Assembly: GCF_035306585.1 (NCBI RefSeq)
Contig: NZ_DATGNU010000129.1
Location: 1-64,000 of the forward strand
Direction of reading: 5' to 3'
Length of the DNA stretch: 64,000 bases
Source of the DNA: Galbibacter sp035306585
Lineage (GTDB): Bacteria; Bacteroidota; Bacteroidia; Flavobacteriales; Flavobacteriaceae
The position numbers were made by a program, and so were the translations under genes. The notes below the pieces were generated by a model. It did no database searches and was not told the DNA's origin. It worked only from the letters and a program-made list of their open reading frames with translations. The first letter of the stretch is position 1. Each line of letters opens with the position of its first letter. Below, in pieces: positions 17,538 to 26,554 of this stretch.

Positions 17538-19829
17538 ATGGAAAATATCTATTTACTTATGATTGTTGCCTTGGCTATTCTAGCTGTTGGCGATTTAATA
17601 GTTGGGGTGAGCAATGATGCTGTAAACTTTCTCAACTCAGCGATTGGTTCTAAAGCCATTCCTTATAAAACCATCCTAACCATCGCTTGCTTTGGTATTT
17701 TTATCGGTGCTGCATTTTCTAGTGGAATGATGGAGGTTGCTCGAAAGGGAATCTTTTTACCTGGTGAATTCATGTTCAACGAGATCATGGTTATTTTTAT
17801 GGCCGTTATGATTACCGACATATTACTTCTTGATTTTTTCAATACGCTTGGGATGCCTACTTCAACCACTGTTTCAATAGTATTTGAACTGTTAGGAGCA
17901 GCTGTGGCTGTGGCATTAATAAAAATCGCAGGTAATGAAAGTGAAAGCATTTCAGACCTTTCTAAATATATCAACTCTGAAAATGCTATACAAATCATCG
18001 TCGGAATTCTTCTTTCGGTAGTAATTGCATTCACTGTCGGCGCATTGGTTCAATTTATCTCAAGACTTGCATTTACATTTCAATTTGAACGGAAAATGAA
18101 ATATGCTGGTGCAATATTTAGTGGAATCGCATTAAGTAGTATCACTTATTTTATTTTCCTTAAAGGTTTAAAAGGTACACCTTTCTATGACTCTATCGCA
18201 TATCTAATAGAGGGAATCGAACTGTACATTTCATTAGGGTGTCTTGTGGTATGGACCTTATTTTCATATATATATCTAAATGTTTTCAAAAAGAACGTAT
18301 TGATCATTGTGATTGCTGCAGGTACATTTGGACTAGCTTTAGCTTTTGCTGGAAATGACTTGGTGAATTTTATTGGTGTGCCGATGGCCGCCTGGCATTC
18401 TTATGAAGCATGGGTGATCTCAGGAATCCCTGCAGATCAATTTGCCATGACCTCCTTGGCTCAAAAAGTGCCAACAGAGCCACTATTATTATTTATTGCT
18501 GGTGCTGTAATGGTATCAACACTTTGCTTTTCCAAAAAGGCAAAAGCAGTAACTGAGACTGAAATCAACTTATCAAGACAATCAGAAGGTAAAGAGAAAT
18601 TTCAACCAAATTTATTGTCGCGATTAGTGGTACGGCTATCCACTAAAACTGCCAATGGTATAAATTATATTTTACCAAAGGAAACACAGACGAAAATTAA
18701 TGAACGTTTTTCTAAGCCAGAATTTGATGATAAAAATGTCGCGCTAAAGGATGCCCCTGCTTTCGACCTTATTAGAGCATCGGTAAACCTTATGGTGGCT
18801 GGGATATTAATTGCCATTGCAACCACCCAAAAATTACCACTCTCCACTACCTACGTGACCTTTATGGTGGCCATGGGTAGCTCATTAGCTGATAGAGCAT
18901 GGGGGCGAGAGAGTGCAGTTTACCGCGTAGCAGGAGTATTCAATGTTATTGGCGGTTGGTTCTTCACGGCCATTATAGCTTTTGTCGCCTCCGCGACCAT
19001 GGCCTATTTGATTTACATAGGAGGTTCAACAGCCATCGCCATCCTTCTCTTTGTTGCAGTTTTGCTTTTGGCAAGAAACTATATCAGTTACAAGAAAAAA
19101 ACAAGCACGACCAAAGAAGAAGATAGTTTGAACAAGGCTGAGAGTAGTTCTATTCAAGGCGTCATTGAAGAAAGTGCGGATAACATTGCAGCTGTAGCTA
19201 ATCGCGCGAAAAAAATATACAATAGTTCTATGATTGGGCTCTCAAGAGAGGATCTTCCGCTTCTAAAAAAATCTAAAAAAGGGAATGCTAAACTCAGCGC
19301 AGAAATTGATGATCTTCAAGAAAGCGTCTTTTATTTCATTAAGAACCTGGATGAGTCAAGTGTGATGGCGAGCCATTTTTATATCAATATTTTGAGTTAT
19401 CTCCAAGATATGTCTCAATCTCTTGAATACATCGGAAAAGCATCCTACAAGCACGTCAACAACAATCACAAAAAGTTAAAATTCAATCAAACCCGTGAAT
19501 TGTTGGATACTCAAAATGAAATTGAATCTTTATTCAATAACATTAAAAAAACATTTGATAAAAGAGCTTTTGAAGATATTCATGAGTTAATACTAACGAA
19601 AGATATCTTATTAGTGAGTATCAATAAAAAGATTGAAAAGCAAATCTCTAGAACTAGAACGGAAGAGTCCAGTCCGAAAAACACTTCTTTGTACTTCAAC
19701 TTACTCACAGAGACTAAGGATCTTGTGGTAGCCACTATGAATTTACTGGAACTATATCACCAGCAATATATAAATGCTACTGGCGCTGTAGAGGCTCCAC
19801 TACCAGAGAGTACTGAAGAGAGTATATAA
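17538..19829 (+). CDS. PiT-family phosphate transporter fused to a PhoU-like domain
   Basis: Inner-membrane phosphate symporter. The two inverted PiT repeats are visible through SNDAVNF at 25-31 and GNDLVNF near 276-282, with about ten membrane spans up to residue 525. Residues 540-740 form a cytosolic helical domain resembling PhoU or DUF47 proteins, which in other organisms regulate PiT as a separate protein. The total of 763 residues is far beyond the roughly 500 of E. coli PitA. The porin upstream suggests one phosphate-uptake module. A strong terminator follows at 19857. Confidence 0.9.
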   Translation: MENIYLLMIVALAILAVGDLIVGVSNDAVNFLNSAIGSKAIPYKTILTIACFGIFIGAAFSSGMMEVARKGIFLPGEFMFNEIMVIFMAVMITDILLLDFFNTLGMPTSTTVSIVFELLGAAVAVALIKIAGNESESISDLSKYINSENAIQIIVGILLSVVIAFTVGALVQFISRLAFTFQFERKMKYAGAIFSGIALSSITYFIFLKGLKGTPFYDSIAYLIEGIELYISLGCLVVWTLFSYIYLNVFKKNVLIIVIAAGTFGLALAFAGNDLVNFIGVPMAAWHSYEAWVISGIPADQFAMTSLAQKVPTEPLLLFIAGAVMVSTLCFSKKAKAVTETEINLSRQSEGKEKFQPNLLSRLVVRLSTKTANGINYILPKETQTKINERFSKPEFDDKNVALKDAPAFDLIRASVNLMVAGILIAIATTQKLPLSTTYVTFMVAMGSSLADRAWGRESAVYRVAGVFNVIGGWFFTAIIAFVASATMAYLIYIGGSTAIAILLFVAVLLLARNYISYKKKTSTTKEEDSLNKAESSSIQGVIEESADNIAAVANRAKKIYNSSMIGLSREDLPLLKKSKKGNAKLSAEIDDLQESVFYFIKNLDESSVMASHFYINILSYLQDMSQSLEYIGKASYKHVNNNHKKLKFNQTRELLDTQNEIESLFNNIKKTFDKRAFEDIHELILTKDILLVSINKKIEKQISRTRTEESSPKNTSLYFNLLTETKDLVVATMNLLELYHQQYINATGAVEAPLPESTEESI

Positions 19830-19856
19830 AACTCGACTCCTTAGAACATTACAAAA

Positions 19857-19906
19857 GGGTAGCTATAGGATCGATATCAGATCCCAATAGTTACCCTCTA
19901 TTTTTT
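19857..19906 (+). terminator. Strong terminator after the PiT gene
   Basis: Long hairpin: GGGTAGCTAT (19857-19866) pairs with ATAGTTACCC (19887-19896), with inner GGATC and GATCC arms, followed by TCTATTTTTT. It ends the porin-PiT unit. Confidence 0.9.
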
Positions 19907-19981
19907 GTAATTTTATAATTCCTTAGGTGTCCCAGTAAAATTTATGAGTACTACTGACTACTAATTTAATAATGAAGATTC

Positions 19982-20551
19982 TTAGCGACCCATATCTTTT
20001 GCAGCCTTTTCAAGTTCATCATACCAGGATTGGCCAAATTTTTCAATCAAAGCTTGTTTAACAAACTTGTACACTGGAACTTGCAGTTCCTTACCCAGGC
20101 TACAAGCATCATCGCAGATATGCCATTTATGATAATTAACCGCAGCGAAGTCCTGATACTGTTTGACCCGGACAGGATAGAGATAACAGGAGATAGGTTT
20201 CCTCCACTGAACTGCCCCTGCATTATACGCCTGTTCTATGCCACAAAGTGCGGTTCCATTTTCTGAAAAGGTCACATAAGCACATTCGCTTCCCTCAACC
20301 AATGGAGTTTCCCACTCTCCATCCAGTCCTTTTACAAAAGTACCCTGCGATTCAATAGCCGCAATTCCTTCAGGACGAAGAAAAGGTTTAACTTTCGGAT
20401 AAATTTCAGCTAAAATTCTTGTTTCCTCATCTTCCACTGGAGCGCCTGCCTCCCCATCAACACAACATTCGCCTTTACACGCAGTGATATTACATACAAA
20501 ATCATTTTCTATGATTTCTTCCGACACTATGGTTTTACCTATCTGAAACAT
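19982..20551 (-). CDS. DUF3109 family cysteine-rich protein
   Basis: Cytosolic protein of 189 residues with conserved cysteines in ACKGECCVDG (24-33), GSECAYV, ALCGIEQAY, ISCYLYPVRV and HICDDACSLG. The spacing resembles YkgJ-type zinc or iron-sulfur binding proteins. Function is not established. Translation starts at the ATG at 20551, with an exact -7 element only four bases upstream. It is a single gene converging on the PiT terminator. Confidence 0.82.
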   Translation of the reverse strand: MFQIGKTIVSEEIIENDFVCNITACKGECCVDGEAGAPVEDEETRILAEIYPKVKPFLRPEGIAAIESQGTFVKGLDGEWETPLVEGSECAYVTFSENGTALCGIEQAYNAGAVQWRKPISCYLYPVRVKQYQDFAAVNYHKWHICDDACSLGKELQVPVYKFVKQALIEKFGQSWYDELEKAAKDMGR

Positions 20552-20555
20552 GCTG

Positions 20556-20563
20556 CAAATATA
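20556..20563 (-). promoter_or_regulatory. -7 element of the DUF3109 gene
   Basis: TATATTTG on the minus strand, an exact TAnnTTTG, ends four bases before the ATG at 20551, so the transcript may be leaderless or nearly so. A TTTTG at 20578-20582 is only 14 bases upstream, short for a -33 element. Confidence 0.45.
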
Positions 20564-20771
20564 CTTCTTTTTACAAACAAAAGATGTTCTAGCTCATTTG
20601 AGCCATTCCCTGCCCTATGAATTAAACAGAAGTGGCAAGAACACAAAACTACCACCCAAGGAATACTAAGTATTTCTAGATATACTGAAACTGACCTGGT
20701 TACCTTGAAGTAAAAGAAAAAATTAAAAAATAATTTCATGATAAATGTTCATAATAATCGAAATGTTGTTA

Positions 20772-20779
20772 TAGCTTTG
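20772..20779 (+). promoter_or_regulatory. -7 element of the marC-like gene
   Basis: TAGCTTTG is an exact TAnnTTTG, 25 bases before the ATG at 20805. A purine-rich AAGGGA lies just before the start. The gap from 20564 to 20771 holds nothing else I can recognise. Confidence 0.45.
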
Positions 20780-20804
20780 CATCGTTTTTTAAATAAGGGA
20801 AACC

Positions 20805-21377
20805 ATGAACTTTGATTTTAAAGAAATAATAACTGCAGGAATGATCCTTTTCGCTGTTATCGATATCCTAGGTAGTATTCCTATCATTATCGATCTACGT
20901 AATAAGGTAGGGCAAATTCAATCAGAAAAAGCATCTATCATTGCAGCTATTTTGATGATTGCTTTTCTGTTTATCGGAGAGACTATCCTAAATTTAATCG
21001 GGATCGATGTCAGCTCCTTTGCCGTTGCTGGTGCCTTTGTCATATTTTTTCTAGCCATTGAAATGATATTGGGTATTTCATTATACAAAGATGATGCACC
21101 CTCTACGGCATCTGTAGTTCCCTTGGCTTTCCCGCTAATTGCAGGGGCAGGGACTATGACTTCCCTTTTATCTCTTCGAGCAGAATATTATGTGGAAAAC
21201 ATCATTGTTGCCATCCTTTTAAATGTCATCATTGTATATATAGTGTTAAAGTCTTCGACAAAAATAGGAAGATGGTTAGGAAAATCAGGTTTGGCTGTGA
21301 TACGAAAAGTATTTGGCGTAATTTTGTTGGCCATTGCAGTAAAGTTATTTGCAAGTAATGTAACTGGTTTATTTTAA
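20805..21377 (+). CDS. MarC family integral membrane protein
   Basis: Polytopic inner-membrane protein of 190 residues with six predicted spans, the typical MarC/UPF0056 size. Family-typical features are the N-terminal helix with FAVIDILGSIPII and the central VPLAFPLIAGAGTM. MarC proteins are wrongly named for antibiotic resistance; their transport role is unresolved. The gene leads a tight rightward group with a two-span small protein and an FAD protein (gap of 11 bases, then an overlap), so the three are likely cotranscribed. Confidence 0.88.
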   Translation: MNFDFKEIITAGMILFAVIDILGSIPIIIDLRNKVGQIQSEKASIIAAILMIAFLFIGETILNLIGIDVSSFAVAGAFVIFFLAIEMILGISLYKDDAPSTASVVPLAFPLIAGAGTMTSLLSLRAEYYVENIIVAILLNVIIVYIVLKSSTKIGRWLGKSGLAVIRKVFGVILLAIAVKLFASNVTGLF

Positions 21378-21388
21378 AATTTTTACAC

Positions 21389-21598
21389 ATGAAAACCTTT
21401 GTCATAATTCTCGTTCTCATTGCCGTTGGCATGATTGGTGTAAACATCAGCATGTTGGATTTTGAGAATCCTTTAGAGGGTGATAGTCTAGTGGCTGTTA
21501 TTGGAATTGGTGCTGCTCTTGCAGCGGTATTACTATTGGCCATTTTCTGGCAATCCAAAAGAATACAACAACTTATTAAGGAGAAAAGCAATGTATGA
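21389..21598 (+). CDS. Small two-span membrane protein
   Basis: Predicted protein of 69 residues with two hydrophobic helices (about 3-23 and 35-54) separated by a short acidic loop and ended by a basic tail, so the tail is likely cytosolic. I do not recognise a named family. It starts 11 bases after marC and overlaps the FAD-protein start by 8 bases, a layout of translational coupling that supports it as real. Confidence 0.65.
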   Translation: MKTFVIILVLIAVGMIGVNISMLDFENPLEGDSLVAVIGIGAALAAVLLLAIFWQSKRIQQLIKEKSNV

Positions 21599-22199
21599 TG
21601 CATTGATTGTTGGGGCAGGCGCAGCAGGCCTTCAATGTGCATTGGTATTAGGATCCGCCGTAAAAGCACCTTATGCCAGTGGTAAGCGCATTGGCATTAT
21701 TATGCATCAGAAAGCTTCGCATTTGCAATCAGCACTTTTAAATAATGTACTCGGTGTGCCCTCAAACACCTCTGGAAAAGAAATTTTAGCCACTGGTAAA
21801 GCTCAATTATCCACAAATTACCCACATGTAGAGCAAATCCCTACCCAAAAAGTCCTTGCAGTTGAGGGTCAGGCAGGGGATTATACTATAACCACAAACA
21901 AAGGAACTTACCGATCAAAAGTTGTGGTAATCGCATTGGGATATACCAATGTATTCGCTATCAAAGGCCTTATGGATTTCGTCGAGCCACATGCCCTTAG
22001 TCCTGCGGACAAAAACCGTATTCAACTTAAAAACCTTCAGCATAAGATTAAAGAGGGATTATATGTTGCAGGAACATTGGCTGGTTGGAGAAGTCAATTT
22101 GCTATCGCAGCTGGTAGTGGCGCTCAGGTTGCCACCGATATTCTAACGCAGTGGAATAACGGAAAACACACCAAGGTACACGACAAAATAACCACCTAA
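21591..22199 (+). CDS. Minimal FAD-binding oxidoreductase (thioredoxin-reductase-like)
   Basis: Protein of 202 residues with the FAD-binding dinucleotide fold. GAGAAG occurs near residues 8-13, ALGYTNVF marks the end of the first half, and the closing motif GLYVAGTLAGWRSQ binds FAD. Compared with thioredoxin reductase, it lacks the NADPH-domain insert and any CxxC pair, so it needs another electron partner. I choose ATG 21591, not the frame's earlier start at 21501: AAGGAG at 21578-21583 is a good ribosome site seven bases before it, and the glycine motif then falls at the N-terminus. Its stop is 15 bases from the converging S41 gene. Confidence 0.78.
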   Translation: MYDALIVGAGAAGLQCALVLGSAVKAPYASGKRIGIIMHQKASHLQSALLNNVLGVPSNTSGKEILATGKAQLSTNYPHVEQIPTQKVLAVEGQAGDYTITTNKGTYRSKVVVIALGYTNVFAIKGLMDFVEPHALSPADKNRIQLKNLQHKIKEGLYVAGTLAGWRSQFAIAAGSGAQVATDILTQWNNGKHTKVHDKITT

Positions 22200-22214
22200 A
22201 GATCCAACAATTTT

Positions 22215-23834
22215 TTAGTGATCAGCAGCCACTTCTTCCGGGGCGATCTGTTTTTCAATTAGGTGTAGTACCGCCTCTAACATGGGATCATTCTGGCTAA
22301 GGATTTGTTGTTTGATATTCTCATCAAATAACTGCTCGGCAAGTATGGCTTTGATGTGTAACTTAAGATCTTCTCGATAAGGCTCTAAATCAATTTTAAG
22401 CCCTTTTTCATCGGCGTAGTAAATAAAATCGTCAACAGTTTGATCATCGATAAAAACAGTGTACTGAAATTCATCCGATGTAAGGTCATCGTATAAGCCA
22501 CGATGGCTATCTAAATACTCAAAAACATAAAACGACATAAAACCTGAGTCCATTAACGTATTAACCCACCCATCCATTTGTGAGGACCCAAGTGGCACAA
22601 ATACATCCGGGATAATTCCTCCTCCCCCATAAACGATCTTACCCTTGGGCGTTTTATACACTAAAGAATCGTCTACTTTTATGCTGTCCGCAGATCGCAA
22701 TTCCCCGTTCTCATATCGTTTATAAAACTGATTGTAGTAGTCCTTTGTACCGTTATCATAGGAACGTTGAATGGACCTTCCTGTCGGAGTATAGTATCGA
22801 GAAACAGTTAAACGAACTGCCGAACCATCTCCCAGACTCATCTCTCGCTGGACCAGTCCTTTTCCAAAGGACCTCCTACCTACAATGATCCCACGATCGT
22901 TATCCTGAATAGCCCCAGCGATGATTTCACTAGCCGATGCAGACTTCTCATTGATTAACACATAAATATCCTCCTGCTCAAAGGTCCCCTTTTTAGTTGC
23001 ATAGGACTTGTTAATAGCACCGCTCTTATTTTTTGTAAATAATATAAGCTTTCCATCTTCTAAAAACTCATCCGCCATCGCTTCAGCAATTCCTAAATAT
23101 CCTCCTGGATTATTGCGAAGGTCTAAGACCAACTTGTTAACACCGCCTAATTCAAGAGCCAACAAGGAAGCTTTAAACTCCTCATAGGTACTTTCTGCAA
23201 ATCGATTCACTCGGATATAGCCAATAGAATCTTTAATCATAAAGGTAGCATCCACACTGCGAAGAGGTACTTCAGAACGCTTAATTTTAAGTTCAATGGT
23301 TTTATCCTCTATCGGACGATAAATGGTCATATTCACCGGAGTATTTTTATCACCCTTTAAAATGTCTACGATTTCATCACTGCGAAGTCCACGGCCATAT
23401 AGCGTGTCTTTATTGGCAATTAGAATACGATCACCCGAACGAATTCCTGCAACTTTACTTGGACCACCTGCGATGGGACGAATCACTACCAGGCTGTCCC
23501 TATACATTCTAAAGCTGATGCCTACACCAACAAAATCACCTTTCATATTCTCAGCAACTTGTTCTGCTTGTTGTCTTGGTATGTAAACCGAATGGGGATC
23601 GAGTTTTTCGAGTATGTTGTTTACTGTGACATCAACAATACTGTCGGTATTCACATCATCCACGTATTCATACTCTATATAATCTATTAAACGATTAAGC
23701 TTATCTTTTTCTGAATTCGTTGAAAAGAGTTTCTCCCCTTTATCACTGTAATTTAAATTACCTCCAATATAAATTCCTGCGGCTAAAGTTGCTGCTAAAA
23801 TAAAAGGCAATAAATAACTTCTCTTTTTAAACAT
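22215..23834 (-). CDS. S41 family C-terminal processing peptidase
   Basis: Membrane-anchored periplasmic serine protease of 539 residues. An N-terminal hydrophobic segment is at 7-25, a PDZ domain at about 95-175, and the S41 catalytic core at 200-370. The Ser-Lys dyad is Ser300 (SASASE) and Lys325 (SFGKGLVQ). A C-terminal helical region of 150 residues follows, as in other Bacteroidota Ctp proteins. Its start abuts the dCMP deaminase stop without a gap, so the two are cotranscribed. Confidence 0.9.
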   Translation of the reverse strand: MFKKRSYLLPFILAATLAAGIYIGGNLNYSDKGEKLFSTNSEKDKLNRLIDYIEYEYVDDVNTDSIVDVTVNNILEKLDPHSVYIPRQQAEQVAENMKGDFVGVGISFRMYRDSLVVIRPIAGGPSKVAGIRSGDRILIANKDTLYGRGLRSDEIVDILKGDKNTPVNMTIYRPIEDKTIELKIKRSEVPLRSVDATFMIKDSIGYIRVNRFAESTYEEFKASLLALELGGVNKLVLDLRNNPGGYLGIAEAMADEFLEDGKLILFTKNKSGAINKSYATKKGTFEQEDIYVLINEKSASASEIIAGAIQDNDRGIIVGRRSFGKGLVQREMSLGDGSAVRLTVSRYYTPTGRSIQRSYDNGTKDYYNQFYKRYENGELRSADSIKVDDSLVYKTPKGKIVYGGGGIIPDVFVPLGSSQMDGWVNTLMDSGFMSFYVFEYLDSHRGLYDDLTSDEFQYTVFIDDQTVDDFIYYADEKGLKIDLEPYREDLKLHIKAILAEQLFDENIKQQILSQNDPMLEAVLHLIEKQIAPEEVAADH

Positions 23835-24269
23835 TTAGTCATCGTCTATATTAGCCAAATGCAGCAATTCCACACCTGCCTTTTTTAAAAATTTCAGGCC
23901 TTCACTATCCTTATATGCATTTAAATACACCACTCGTTTAATCCCAGCTTGGTGAACTAGTTTACTACACTCCTTACAGGGGGAAAGGGTAATGTACAGG
24001 GTAGCACCTACACAGGACTGCGTTGAAGAAGCGACTTTCAAAATGGCATTGGCCTCAGCATGCAAAACATACCATTTTGTATATCCTAATTCATCCTCAC
24101 AGTAATTTTCAAATCCAGTTGGTGTCCCGTTATATCCATCTGATATAATCATTCTATCTTTTACAATAATCGCGCCAACTTGTTTGCGTTTACAATGTGA
24201 CAACTTGCCCCATTCTAAGGCCATTCTCAAATAAGCTCGATCATAACGTTTTTGTTTCTTATCAACCAT
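23835..24269 (-). CDS. dCMP deaminase (ComEB-like)
   Basis: Zinc-dependent cytidine/deoxycytidylate deaminase of 144 residues producing dUMP for thymidylate synthesis. The zinc site is HAEANAI with SPCKECSKL, the classical HAE and PCxxC motifs. The frame is open to 24293, but the ATG at 24269 (MVDKKQ) gives the typical N-terminus. It precedes and abuts the S41 protease gene. The alternative of a tRNA adenosine deaminase is less likely because the DGYNGTPTGFENYC segment is typical of dCMP deaminases. Confidence 0.88.
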   Translation of the reverse strand: MVDKKQKRYDRAYLRMALEWGKLSHCKRKQVGAIIVKDRMIISDGYNGTPTGFENYCEDELGYTKWYVLHAEANAILKVASSTQSCVGATLYITLSPCKECSKLVHQAGIKRVVYLNAYKDSEGLKFLKKAGVELLHLANIDDD

Positions 24270-24419
24270 AGGTATTGAAGTCAAAAAAAGCAACGTATTT
24301 CGTTGCCACCATATCTCTAGGCTAAGATAACGGCTTTATCATTTAATCACAACAAGTTAAAGAGATAAGAAAATAATTTTAACACTTAAGTGGAAATCCA
24401 TAAAGTGCATGCTGTATTA

Positions 24420-25007
24420 CTAACCCCTAAGGCATGTTTCTAATAGTAAAGGGATTACCACTCCTATAACTATCGAGGCAACCACTAAAATCCAGTCTCT
24501 TTTGTTAAACCTAAAAATAGTCTGTAAAATAAAGGCCGCTAAAAGCACTAAGAAAACGACAATTAACTGAGCTGCTTCGATTCCTAAAGCAAACTCAAGA
24601 AGAGGTATAAGTTTATTAGAACTAGACGCTACTACTTGCCTAAAATAGGAAGAAAAACCAAGGCCGTGAATCATTCCAAAAAATAAGGTGACAAAAAAAT
24701 GGAGGCCATAGGATTCTTTATAGTTCTTTCTTCCTGCTGTAAAGACATGAAATAAAGCTGTAATAAATATGGTAATTGGAATGAGACATTCCACAAGACT
24801 GGAATTTATATGGACCACACCATAGGTGGCCAAAATCAGTGATATTGTATGCCCAATGGCAAACAAAGTAACTAGCCAGAAAGCTCGCTTCCAATTAGCA
24901 AAGGTATAGGGGACAATGAGTGCAATAAAGAACAACAGATGGTCGTACGCATTCAGGTCAAATACATGGTCAAAACCAAGTTTAAAATAGAACCAAAACT
25001 GATCCAT
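24420..25007 (-). CDS. HupE/UreJ family membrane protein
   Basis: Integral membrane protein of 195 residues with about six spans. The opening FDLNAYDHLLFFIAL, the histidine motif FAIGHTISL and the later FGMIHGLGFSS are typical of HupE/UreJ, proposed nickel or cobalt permeases. No hydrogenase or urease gene is nearby, so the substrate is open. Single gene, with 138 bases before it and 150 after it that show no recognisable signal. Confidence 0.82.
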   Translation of the reverse strand: MDQFWFYFKLGFDHVFDLNAYDHLLFFIALIVPYTFANWKRAFWLVTLFAIGHTISLILATYGVVHINSSLVECLIPITIFITALFHVFTAGRKNYKESYGLHFFVTLFFGMIHGLGFSSYFRQVVASSSNKLIPLLEFALGIEAAQLIVVFLVLLAAFILQTIFRFNKRDWILVVASIVIGVVIPLLLETCLRG

Positions 25008-25145
25008 ATTGATAGATTTACGGGTTTATCAAACTTACGATTTATTTAAGGCAAATCAAACTCTAAGTAATGATTTAAACCTGCCTTTCACAAGAGCGTT
25101 GTGTTACCTACTTTTTGGATCTTGTACAGCATCCACTTCATTGCT

Positions 25146-25874
25146 TTACATCCCGCGTTCTTGTTGGATTTGTTCGTAGGCCATTTGTACTTGTTTAAAC
25201 TTTTCTTCGGCGCCTTTTTTAATGGCTGTATCATCGGTAATTACCTTATCAGGGTGGTACTTTTTAACCATTTTTCGATAGGCCGATTTCACCTCCGAAT
25301 CACTAGATTCTGGCGGTATTTCAAGTATTTTATAAGCATTATTTGTACTCTTGACAAACATGGCCATAATACTTTCAAAATCCCTTGGATACACTCTTAG
25401 GAATCCTGCGATTTCTCTAATCTTTTGTAATTCCGCGTCGGAGATGCTCCCGTCCGCATTGGCAATACCAAAAAGGAAATGCAATAATTGAAGCCGAACC
25501 TCATAACGGGTGCGTTGATTAAGAAAGGCACATATACGTGGCGCAGAAACCAAACGGTCCTTTACCACTTCATTAAAAGTTCTAAAAATGGCATTCGCTT
25601 TATCCTTACCATAGGTAGCAATAAAATAATTCCGAACATACTGCAATTCGTTTTGATTTACAGTTCCGTCGGCTTTGATAACTATAGAACACAAGGATAA
25701 TAGGTTCAATTCGAAATCGGCAGGCGAGACTTGTGGGCGGTTATTGATGATCGTTTGTACGTGAACTCCTCCTCCAAACATACGATCGATCACACTTCCG
25801 ACAATAAATCCGATGACAAGCCCAGGTAAACCAAGAAAAAAGAACCCTCCAAGGGTAAAAATCAATTTAAACAT
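25146..25874 (-). CDS. TerB-like and DnaJ-domain protein (DjlA-like)
   Basis: Protein of 242 residues with an N-terminal hydrophobic glycine-rich segment (about 5-30, a likely anchor), a TerB-like helical domain (about 55-165, with acidic loops ADGTVNQNE and ADGSISDAE), and a C-terminal J domain (about 175-240) with the essential HPD in KKYHPDKV. The order matches E. coli DjlA, a membrane-linked cochaperone of DnaK. No dnaK or operon partner is adjacent. Confidence 0.85.
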   Translation of the reverse strand: MFKLIFTLGGFFFLGLPGLVIGFIVGSVIDRMFGGGVHVQTIINNRPQVSPADFELNLLSLCSIVIKADGTVNQNELQYVRNYFIATYGKDKANAIFRTFNEVVKDRLVSAPRICAFLNQRTRYEVRLQLLHFLFGIANADGSISDAELQKIREIAGFLRVYPRDFESIMAMFVKSTNNAYKILEIPPESSDSEVKSAYRKMVKKYHPDKVITDDTAIKKGAEEKFKQVQMAYEQIQQERGM

Positions 25875-26079
25875 CCATTTTTATTTTCGCTTGCCAAATA
25901 TAAGATTAAAAATTATCAGGTTAAAAAATCAACCATTATCGAATGTAGTACTTCAGGAGGATCCATTCTGGATCAAAACCCTCACCATTTCGGGAAATTC
26001 ATAAGTGAAAAGTGTAGGTTTTTAATTATCTTTACGACTTATAATTAGAGACAATTTTTAATTTAAAATAAAAACAACT

Positions 26080-26490
26080 ATGTACCCAGCGGAATTAGTT
26101 AAACCAATGAAAGATGACCTGGTAAATGCAGGTTTTGAAGAGTTATTGACATCGGAGGCTGTCGATCAGGCAATGAAAAAACAGGGCACTACACTTGTAG
26201 TTGTAAATTCAGTTTGCGGTTGCGCTGCAGCTAATGCCAGGCCAGGTGCAAAAATGAGCTTGAATAACGGTAAAAGGCCTGATAATCTATATACAGTATT
26301 CGCAGGATTTGATAAAGAAGCAACAGAGAAGGCAAGATCCTATATGATTCCTTTCCCTCCGTCTTCACCATGTATGGCACTTTTTAAGGATGGAGAATTA
26401 GTTCATATGCTAGAGAGACATCATATTGAAGGACGACCAGCAGAGGTGATCGCTGATAATTTAGCTGAAGCATATAACGACTTTTGCTAA
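26080..26490 (+). CDS. BrxA/BrxB family bacilliredoxin
   Basis: Thioredoxin-fold protein of 136 residues with the CGC active site at Cys46-Cys48 (VCGCAAA) and a C-terminal HHIEGRP motif. In Bacillus these proteins remove bacillithiol from mixed disulfides, and some Bacteroidota also make bacillithiol. No bsh genes lie in this window. Monocistronic, ending in a terminator at 26517. Confidence 0.9.
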   Translation: MYPAELVKPMKDDLVNAGFEELLTSEAVDQAMKKQGTTLVVVNSVCGCAAANARPGAKMSLNNGKRPDNLYTVFAGFDKEATEKARSYMIPFPPSSPCMALFKDGELVHMLERHHIEGRPAEVIADNLAEAYNDFC

Positions 26491-26516
26491 ACCAAGGCAA
26501 GTTACGATCTAAATCG

Positions 26517-26543
26517 AACCACGTATTATACGTGGTTTTTTTA
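26517..26543 (+). terminator. Terminator after the bacilliredoxin gene
   Basis: Nine-pair stem AACCACGTA (26517-26525) with TACGTGGTT (26529-26537), three-base loop, then a T-run to 26542. Confidence 0.88.
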
Positions 26544-26554
26544 ATTCAACTATC

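Noticed and set aside
18899..19126. Open frame of 75 codons inside the PiT gene, plus strand
   Set aside because: Shadow frame: basic, low-complexity translation, no start context, fully within a strongly supported gene.
20805..21377. MarC as a multidrug-resistance determinant
   Set aside because: The name is historical; the family does not confer resistance in tested cases.
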